Shown in pieces: positions 8,249-13,428 of a stretch of 64,000 nt of DNA. Position numbers and translations under genes: made by a program. The stretch is from positions 1,302,001-1,366,000 of the forward strand of contig AP018180.1 of the NCBI GenBank assembly GCA_002368155.1. Reading direction: 5' to 3'. A model generated the notes under the pieces. It was not told where the DNA came from. It saw only the letters and a list, made by a program, of their open reading frames with translations, and searched no databases. The DNA comes from Nostoc carneum NIES-2107. Lineage in GTDB: Bacteria > Cyanobacteriota > Cyanobacteriia > Cyanobacteriales > Nostocaceae. Numbering within the stretch: position 1 is the stretch's first letter; each line of letters begins with the position of its first letter.

Positions 8249-9853
8249 TTACAGTTCGCCTGTAGCTAGCATCTGGATGATGCGAGGTGTTCCAGGGTCG
8301 AACCCTGCTAAATCCCAAGAAAGAGGATCTTGAGGATCTACTAAGGTAATGTTGTAAGGTGCAAGGGTGACATACACTGCCTTAGCATTAGGGTTTACCT
8401 TCTGGCGATACTGTGCTAATGCTTGACTGGGATGTTTATGACCAGCCCATGACTCATTGTCAGTCCAAAAGCAAACTACATCTGCTTTGAACTTGTTCTT
8501 AATCATCCAGTCGTAAGCCACAGAAGCATCTGTACCACCAAAGTTTTGATTGCTAGCTTTGCGAAGTGCTGAACTAAAAGTATCTTTAGCGGTGATACCT
8601 AGTTCTCTAAATTCGGTTGCAAAGCCACGAATCATGTAATTTTTCTCAGCTTTTGCTGTTACTAGCGCCATTGTAGTAGCTATTTCACAGCAGCTTAAAC
8701 CCACTGAATCCACCACACCCCAAGACATAGAGCCAGAAATATCCACAGCGTGCATGAAAACTTTGCCTGTAGGTTGTACGACATCAAAAGATAGTTCTAG
8801 TGCTTTTTCTAAGATGTCTACAATTCGTGGAACTGGTTCCCAAGTTTTCTGGCTGCGCCCTAATCTACCACCAGATTGATAGGTTTTGAGGGCTTTCAAA
8901 ACATCAATCGGATGTATGCGACCTTTACGCAGATGTTCTTGATGATTGAGAACTGCTTCTACTCGCTGAAGATTGGCACTTTCATCAGCTCGTAGCACGC
9001 CTAGTTCTGTCAAAGAACCAAGGTTACGCAGCATTGCACCGATGGGCATTTCTTGGAAAAGTAGCTGCCAAGCTTGTTTATCCATTTTAGCGACAGGTGC
9101 AGCCATTTCGTGGGTGAGACGACCTTGTGCGATCGCAGTGTGGGTTTCGCTAGGGTTGCGTTTTAACCACTCATACCACCAAATCTGCGCTAAGGCTTCT
9201 GAGGGGATGTCTGCTGGTAAATCTTCCCAACCTTTGACTACCCACTCAAATAGTTCTCGGTGAGTTTCTGTAGGTGGTTTGACATGGAACAACCGCAATG
9301 CATCTCTGTGAGAGAAGCCTTGACGCTGTTGATATTTCAACAGTTGATAAGCTAAACCTTTGACATCTTCACGCGATAGCCAAGTTTTACCAGCTTCGCG
9401 CACCACCTTACCAAATCCCCGCAGAGATTTAGTGTAGTTCAGCCATTCATAGAAGTGGCTACCAGTTCGGACAACTTGCCCAAATATTTCCGCAAATGCC
9501 TTTTTCGCTTCTGGTGTTTCACCCATCGATAGCAAAACTAAAGCCAATATAGGCGCACTGTTATTGATAGCGCGGCCATCGCTAGCATAGAGAATTTCTT
9601 CTGCAACCCGCCCAGGATTTTCTGCTACAGCTTGCTTAACAACATTTACAAAATCTTCTGTTAGTTCCTGTTTGCCAGCATAGTAAGTGCTTTTTGCTGT
9701 CCCAATTAATAGACAACGGCGCAGCATTTTCCAAATACCAGCCTCAAACATATATCCGCCGGAACGCCCCTTAACCATCTCTGCTTCCCGTCCGGTGATA
9801 GGCTGAGTTTGCGGTGTATTTGTTTTCTTTTTAGTAAAGAAATTATAATTCAT
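8249..9853 (-). CDS. rsr: Ro60-family RNA-binding protein (TROVE + vWA), bacterial Rsr
   Basis: 534 residues. Residues about 20-350 are the TROVE HEAT-like ring (family features such as GGYMFEAGIWKMLRRCLLIG, LRGFGKVVREAGKTW, MPIGAMLRNL). Residues 365-534 are a vWA domain whose metal site is VDISGSMS (Asp371, Ser373, Ser375), with FGGTDAS and FWTDNES completing it. Ro60 rings hold misfolded or structured RNAs and bind Y RNAs. In Deinococcus the Rsr-Y RNA complex works with PNPase in RNA processing and stress survival. Here the gene sits within an array of six tRNA-like RNAs bearing Y-type hairpins, all on the same strand, so those are the obvious partners. GGGAG lies 8 bases before the ATG, directly beside a Y-like hairpin. 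Confidence 0.95.
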   Translation of the reverse strand: MNYNFFTKKKTNTPQTQPITGREAEMVKGRSGGYMFEAGIWKMLRRCLLIGTAKSTYYAGKQELTEDFVNVVKQAVAENPGRVAEEILYASDGRAINNSAPILALVLLSMGETPEAKKAFAEIFGQVVRTGSHFYEWLNYTKSLRGFGKVVREAGKTWLSREDVKGLAYQLLKYQQRQGFSHRDALRLFHVKPPTETHRELFEWVVKGWEDLPADIPSEALAQIWWYEWLKRNPSETHTAIAQGRLTHEMAAPVAKMDKQAWQLLFQEMPIGAMLRNLGSLTELGVLRADESANLQRVEAVLNHQEHLRKGRIHPIDVLKALKTYQSGGRLGRSQKTWEPVPRIVDILEKALELSFDVVQPTGKVFMHAVDISGSMSWGVVDSVGLSCCEIATTMALVTAKAEKNYMIRGFATEFRELGITAKDTFSSALRKASNQNFGGTDASVAYDWMIKNKFKADVVCFWTDNESWAGHKHPSQALAQYRQKVNPNAKAVYVTLAPYNITLVDPQDPLSWDLAGFDPGTPRIIQMLATGEL

Positions 9854-9861
9854 AGCTTTAA

Positions 9862-9879
9862 CTCCCGGCCCTTACGGGC
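9862..9879 (-). promoter_or_regulatory. Y-RNA-like hairpin abutting the rsr Shine-Dalgarno
   Basis: Minus strand reads TTGCCCGTAAGGGCCGGGAG: stem GCCC/GGGC with a GTAA loop, then a C in the bulged-C position, then the GGGAG ribosome-binding site (9862-9866). The first 16 bases match element 6 of the array with one difference. Binding of Ro here would cover the ribosome site, suggesting autoregulation (inference). Confidence 0.5.
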
Positions 9880-9891
9880 AAAAATAAAAGG

Positions 9892-10014
9892 TGGCAGGGC
9901 AGGACTCGAACCTGCGACATCCCGCTTGGAAGGCGATAACCCTCATTCTTCGGCCTTTACAGGCAAGGGGTGAACAAGGATGTTTTAGGCGCTCTACCAC
10001 TGAGCTACCTGCCA
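9892..10014 (-). tRNA. tRNA-Gly(TCC) interrupted by a 52-nt Y-RNA-like insert (element B)
   Basis: Splitting the gene as 10014-9988 plus 9935-9892 gives a perfect 71-base cloverleaf. Acceptor TGGCAGG/CCTGCCA, D arm GCTC/GAGC with GG in the loop, anticodon stem CCCGC/GCGGG with loop CTTCCAA (anticodon TCC), variable ATGTC, and T arm GCAGG TTCGAGT CCTGC. The 52-base insert (9987-9936) falls between positions 28 and 29 of the anticodon stem. It contains a GCCT-GTAA-AGGC hairpin and the motif GGCCGAAGAATGAGGGTTAT. ACATCC in the insert can alternatively pair with GGATGT next to the T arm. No CCA is encoded, and U1-A72 with C73 is unusual. It could be a split tRNA needing removal of the insert, or a Ro-binding Y RNA. 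Confidence 0.8.
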
Positions 10015-10090
10015 CATGAAGAATTTTAGATTTTGGATTTTGAATTTTAGATTAGAGATTTGAAATTAAATGTCCAATCAATTGGAATTT

Positions 10091-10232
10091 TGGCGGGTGA
10101 GGTAGGATTTGAACCTACAACCGATGAATTGACGATAACCCTCGACTCGTCGGCCTTTTCAGGCAAGGTTGTGAACCAAGGACTATGGGTAATTAACCCG
10201 TTCATTGCTCTATCCAGTTGAGCTACACACCC
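10091..10232 (-). tRNA. tRNA-like RNA (Asp GTC-like) with Y-type insert and encoded CCA (element 3)
   Basis: Acceptor GGGTGTG/CTCACCC (one T-T mismatch), G73 and an encoded CCA; D arm GCTC AACTGGATA GAGC; anticodon stem ATGAA/TTCAT; T arm GTAGG TTCAAAT CCTAC. Unlike the Gly and Pro members, the insert lies in the anticodon loop, after position 31. It begins with an extra GGGTTAATTACCC hairpin and carries the Y-like motif GGCCGACGAGTCGAGGGTTA (plus strand 10133-10155). The bases before the 3' stem strand read GTCAA, which would be Asp, but the expected U33 is not visible, so the identity is uncertain. Confidence 0.7.
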
Positions 10233-10268
10233 ACGTAACAATTCAAAATTCAAAATTAAGTTTAGGTG

Positions 10269-10402
10269 TGGCGGAGCAGGAATTGAACCTGCAAAACCTT
10301 GCGGTTGCTAGATTACGATAACCCTCAACTCTTCGTCCCTTTCGGGCAAGGTGATGAATTAAGGTTTTTTTCAAGTGCGTTTACCAATTTCGCCATCCGC
10401 CA
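10269..10402 (-). tRNA. Class II (Leu-like) tRNA-like RNA with Y-type insert (element 4)
   Basis: Acceptor TGGCGGA/TCCGCCA, Leu-type D arm GCG AAATTGGTAAA CGC, a long variable arm AACC GCAA GGTT and T arm GCAGG TTCAATT CCTGC. The anticodon stem is CTTGA/TCTAG with one mismatch, and its loop is broken by an insert containing GGGACGAAGAGTTGAGGGTT (plus strand 10316-10339). The loop bases left after the insert (TCGTAA) do not give a clean Leu anticodon, so decoding ability is doubtful. AAAACC in the insert can pair with GGTTTT before the T stem, as in the sister genes. Confidence 0.65.
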
Positions 10403-10471
10403 CATGAACAGTTATGAGTTGTGAGTGCTGAGTTATGAGTAAAAAATTTAAAACTCAGTACTAATTTTGGG

Positions 10472-10592
10472 TGGCGGGGCAGGAATCGAACCTGCGACCT
10501 CTCGAACCCAAATCGATAACCCTCATTCGTCGGCCTTTGCAGGCAAGGGGTGAAAAAGGATGTTTAGCGCTCTACCACTGAGCCACCCGCCA
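10472..10592 (-). tRNA. tRNA-Pro(TGG) interrupted by a 50-nt Y-RNA-like insert (element 5)
   Basis: Joining 10592-10566 to 10515-10472 gives a perfect 71-base cloverleaf. Acceptor TGGCGGG/CCCGCCA, D arm GCTC/GAGC, anticodon stem CTCGA/TCGAG with loop TTTGGGT (anticodon TGG), variable AGGTC, T arm GCAGG TTCGATT CCTGC. The 50-base insert (10565-10516) occupies exactly the same 28/29 position as in the Gly gene and is closely related to it: GCCT-GCAA-AGGC hairpin, bulged C, then GACGAATGAGGGTTAT. No CCA is encoded, and U1-A72 with C73 is shared with the Gly gene. Whether the insert is removed is unknown. Confidence 0.8.
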
Positions 10593-10627
10593 CATAACAA
10601 TTCAAAATTCAAAATTAAGTTTAGGTG

Positions 10628-10756
10628 TAGCAGAGCAGGATTTTCACCTGCACCTCCAGAATTGGAATCAAGGATGTTTTGTGTTATTTGCGGTAACCCT
10701 CGATATGTCGGCCCTTGCGGGCAAGGTGGGCGCTCTGGTATTTGAGCTATCCGCTA
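10628..10756 (-). ncRNA. Degenerate tRNA-like RNA (Trp CCA-like) with Y-type hairpin (element 6)
   Basis: First RNA of the array. Acceptor TAGCGGA/TCTGCTA pairs fully and the D stem GCTC/GAGC is present, but the D loop (AAATACCA) lacks GG and the T loop reads TGAAAAT, so the elbow contacts of a tRNA are lost. The Y-like hairpin (TTGCCCGCAAGGGCCGACAT, then GAGGGTTACCG; plus strand 10691-10714) comes directly after the D arm. A complete anticodon-like arm CTTGA TTCCAAT TCTGG (CCA) follows it. The hairpin is thus placed before the anticodon arm, a different position from elements B and 5. It is probably a Y-type RNA, not a working tRNA. Confidence 0.7.
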
Positions 10757-10799
10757 CGGTTGAAAGCTTACTCCTTTTGGAACATCGCCTTGTATTCTT

Positions 10800-10828
10800 A
10801 ATGTAGTATATGTAATACAATGTGTCAA
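10800..10828 (-). promoter_or_regulatory. Sigma70-type promoter of the tRNA-like / rsr unit
   Basis: Minus strand TTGACA (10828-10823), a 17-base spacer, then TACATT (10805-10800). The start should fall near 10793, about 37 bases before element 6. I see no comparable promoter between the array members, so one transcript may cover all RNAs and rsr. Confidence 0.7.
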
Positions 10829-10990
10829 GTGTTTATTTTGAGAATTAGGATTTGGTATTTGGCAAAGGGAAAAAGAAATAGAAAGTTCGGCAATGAGCGA
10901 TCGCTCTTTCCTTGTAACCGCTGTACTACTACAAGAGATGGACTCCAGCGCGCTTGTTTTTATGGTATTATTTTATACTTTATATTTTTA

Positions 10991-11175
10991 TTTTTGCCTG
11001 TGACAAGACTTTGGCAAAAATGAATTTTCCTGGCAAAAGCTTTGCAATCAGGTCAATTCAAGCTCAAAATTTTGCCGAATCTTGGGGCTATGTACAGTGT
11101 ATAAGAATCACTGATGTTATATTTTTCCAACAAATTTGCCAAAGGATACAAAAAAATGTCACAATTTTTGCCAAG
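10991..11175 (+). promoter_or_regulatory. Cluster of TTTTGCCAA / TTGGCAAAA sites upstream of a membrane HTH-like protein
   Basis: Within 185 bases the motif or its complement appears as TTTTTGCC (10991), TTTGGCAAAAA (11010), TGGCAAAA (11031), TTTTGCCGA (11070), ATTTGCCAAA (11135) and TTTTTGCCAAG (11165). Two more lie just after the gene (near 11978-11996). This density suggests binding sites, but the factor is unknown. The rest of the 10829-11214 gap shows nothing clear. Confidence 0.35.
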
Positions 11176-11214
11176 ATAATAGTTATTTCTTTCCTAACAA
11201 TTCACTTGGCGGCC

Positions 11215-11955
11215 ATGAGCATGAGTGAAAACACATTAGAAGGCAACGGGAAGGCTTTTCTCGTTCTGCTTTTGCCGATTTCGTTTCTGATTATTTTCCT
11301 GGTTTCCACCTGGAAAATTTTGCTGGCTTTCATGCTAGTGATTTTTGCTTTCAATACTTGGCAGCGCATTCAATGGCAAAAATGGTGTCAGCAAGTTAAT
11401 CCTATTTTCAATCGCCTGGTTCTGGAAACTCAGGGTAAAGTCACACCAATGGACTTGGCTATCAAGGGTAATTTTTCTGGCTCTCAAGCCAAACGCTACC
11501 TTGATACTAAAGCCAACGAATTTGGTGCCAGTATTCTGAATTCTGAAGATGAAAGTCCGGTTTATTACTTTATTAATGCCACCATCTTGGGAAGCATACT
11601 CGAAAGTAGTGAACCGCCTGTAAAAGAACTTCCTCCACAACCAGTTGTCCAAACTGCTCAAATGCTACTGGAACCACCACCAGCACAGGAGCAGCAGGAG
11701 GAAGAGACAGAGGATGAATTATTGCCACCAGCAACCCATGAAGAGCCAACAATACCATTGGAAAAACAATTAGTGTTTGGTTCTCTGATTCAATCAGAAT
11801 TAGCTAAACGTCTCAATGTTTATTCCAGTACCGTATATAAACGGAGAAATGATCCTGATTTTCCAGAATGGAGCCGCAGCCGCGATCCTGATGGTATTGC
11901 TTGGTCATTTTCCCGAAAAACCAAAGAGTTTTTCCCCTTGGAAGATAAGGCTTAA
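11215..11955 (+). CDS. Membrane protein with cytosolic winged-helix-like regions, function unknown
   Basis: About 246 residues from the ATG at 11215 (a second in-frame ATG at 11221). The open frame extends upstream to 10954, but that part is low-complexity and poorly coding. Two adjacent hydrophobic helices near residues 15-55 are followed by a soluble part. That part contains ETQGKVTPMDLAIKGNFSGS (about residues 78-97), which looks like a winged helix, then an acidic Pro/Glu-rich linker (about 145-190). The C-terminal part reads IQSELAKRLNVYSSTVYKRR, which looks like a helix-turn-helix. I recognise no named family. A membrane-bound DNA-binding regulator is possible (inference). Repeated TTTTGCCAA sites surround it. 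Confidence 0.6.
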   Translation: MSMSENTLEGNGKAFLVLLLPISFLIIFLVSTWKILLAFMLVIFAFNTWQRIQWQKWCQQVNPIFNRLVLETQGKVTPMDLAIKGNFSGSQAKRYLDTKANEFGASILNSEDESPVYYFINATILGSILESSEPPVKELPPQPVVQTAQMLLEPPPAQEQQEEETEDELLPPATHEEPTIPLEKQLVFGSLIQSELAKRLNVYSSTVYKRRNDPDFPEWSRSRDPDGIAWSFSRKTKEFFPLEDKA

Positions 11956-12079
11956 AGCTAAAAACTCTCTCCTAAGTTTGCCAGGCTTTTGCCAAGACAA
12001 AATCATCAACAATCAGTCAACAGTGAACATTGAGGATTTTTGCATTTGTTAGTCAAATACCCTCATTTCTCCCAATCTT

Positions 12080-12115
12080 AAGTTTGAGTTGAGGTATTAA
12101 TCCCAACTCAAACTT
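12080..12115. terminator. Bidirectional hairpin between convergent genes
   Basis: AAGTTTGAGTTG pairs perfectly with CAACTCAAACTT around a 12-base loop, between the stop codons of the plus-strand membrane protein gene and minus-strand pyrD. T-runs are weak on both sides. Confidence 0.5.
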
Positions 12116-12142
12116 TGAGAACTGATTCAAAAATAACTTTTG

Positions 12143-13285
12143 TTAATTTTTCACTTTTGCTTCTAAACCGATAGCTGCATTAATGGAAGTTAATCCGCTT
12201 TGTTCTAATTTGGAAAGTAATCCTTGAAGAATGCGGCGTACCATTAATGGCCCTTCATAAATCCAGCCTGTATAAACTTGAATCAGGCTGGCACCAGCAG
12301 TAATTTTTTCCCAACCATCTTCAGGTGTAAAGATACCACCAACGCCGATGATGGGCAATTTTCCTTGGGTTTGCTGCCAGATAAAACGAATAACTTCAGT
12401 GGAGCGATCGCATAATGGTGCGCCACTAATTCCACCTGCTTCTTCAGTTACAGGGTTACCAGTTTTTTCAATGATTTGAGTTTTCAGGATATCTCGGCGG
12501 ATAGTGGTGTTAGTAGCAATTAACCCCGCCAATTGGTAGGTATTGGCTAAGGCAATAATATCGGCGATCGCTTCCCATTCTAAATCCGGCGCTATCTTGA
12601 CAAATAGTGGCTTTTGTGTTTTATTCTCTTGTTGTAATAAATCTAAGATTGCGCCGAGCATGGTTGCATCTTGGAGCGATCGCAAACCAGGGGTATTTGG
12701 AGAAGACACATTGACTACAAAATAGTCTCCCAAGTCTTTGAGCAAACGAAAACTATTGAGGTAATCGTTGGCAGATGCTTCTAGGGGTGTTACTTTGGAC
12801 TTGCCTAAATTAATACCAATGGGGATATGCAAGTTAAGTTCTTGTTTCCCTTGTGCTAGCCTGGCTGCCATTGCTGCTGCACCATCATTATTAAAGCCCA
12901 TCCGGTTCAGAACAGCTTTGTCTGATGGTAAGCGAAACAAGCGGGGACGAGGATTTCCAGGTTGGGGAACAAATGTGACAGTTCCCAATTCAGCAAAACC
13001 AAAGCCAAAACTTGACCAAATATTGGCAGCTATGCCATTCTTATCAAACCCTGCTGCTAAACCTAAAGGGTTGGGAAAGTGGAGACCAAATAGAGTTTGT
13101 TCTAGACGTGGATCTTGTAAGCACAATGACTGCGTCAGAACATGATTCACCAATTTAGCAGGTTGGCGATCGTTGGTTTGAGAAAGCCAATCGAGAGTGT
13201 GAACAGCCTGTTCATGTAGCCACTCTGGATCTGTCTTCAACAGATTAAACAAGAGTGGGCGAAGTGCTAGTTGATAAATATCCAT
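12143..13285 (-). CDS. pyrD: Dihydroorotate dehydrogenase (quinone), class 2
   Basis: 380 residues, usual length for the membrane-associated class 2 enzyme. It oxidises dihydroorotate to orotate with FMN and passes electrons to quinone in pyrimidine synthesis. Seen: the N-terminal amphipathic region [20 protein letters not shown] typical of class 2, FMN-binding [10 protein letters not shown], the catalytic-serine segment [18 protein letters not shown], and [15 protein letters not shown] followed by [13 protein letters not shown] for phosphate binding. ATG start at 13285. The gene is divergent from the GAF kinase gene and convergent with its left neighbour, so probably monocistronic. Confidence 0.96.
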   Translation of the reverse strand: MDIYQLALRPLLFNLLKTDPEWLHEQAVHTLDWLSQTNDRQPAKLVNHVLTQSLCLQDPRLEQTLFGLHFPNPLGLAAGFDKNGIAANIWSSFGFGFAELGTVTFVPQPGNPRPRLFRLPSDKAVLNRMGFNNDGAAAMAARLAQGKQELNLHIPIGINLGKSKVTPLEASANDYLNSFRLLKDLGDYFVVNVSSPNTPGLRSLQDATMLGAILDLLQQENKTQKPLFVKIAPDLEWEAIADIIALANTYQLAGLIATNTTIRRDILKTQIIEKTGNPVTEEAGGISGAPLCDRSTEVIRFIWQQTQGKLPIIGVGGIFTPEDGWEKITAGASLIQVYTGWIYEGPLMVRRILQGLLSKLEQSGLTSINAAIGLEAKVKN

Positions 13286-13428
13286 TCAATTGAGGGTTGC
13301 GAGGAAAAATAGGATTTGAGATTTCAACAGAAAATAACTTTCCGCATTCTCCTATCTATTTTTAGCTGCTATTTTTAAACGCAACTGAGTTTCAGGGTGC
13401 TTTTCTGGGCATTTTATATATTAAAGCA

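Noticed and set aside
10047-10253. 68-residue minus-strand frame containing CVAQLDRA..VVGSNPTSPA
   Set aside because: This is the familiar false translation of a tRNA gene; it lies on element 3 of the RNA array.
8067-10756. Inserts in the tRNAs as group I introns
   Set aside because: At about 50 bases they lack room for the P3-P8 core, and the sequence instead matches the Ro-binding motif of Y RNAs.
10954-11214. N-terminal extension of the membrane HTH-like protein
   Set aside because: The 87 extra codons are low-complexity, full of the TTTTGCCAA words, and have no ribosome site; the ATG at 11215 is better.
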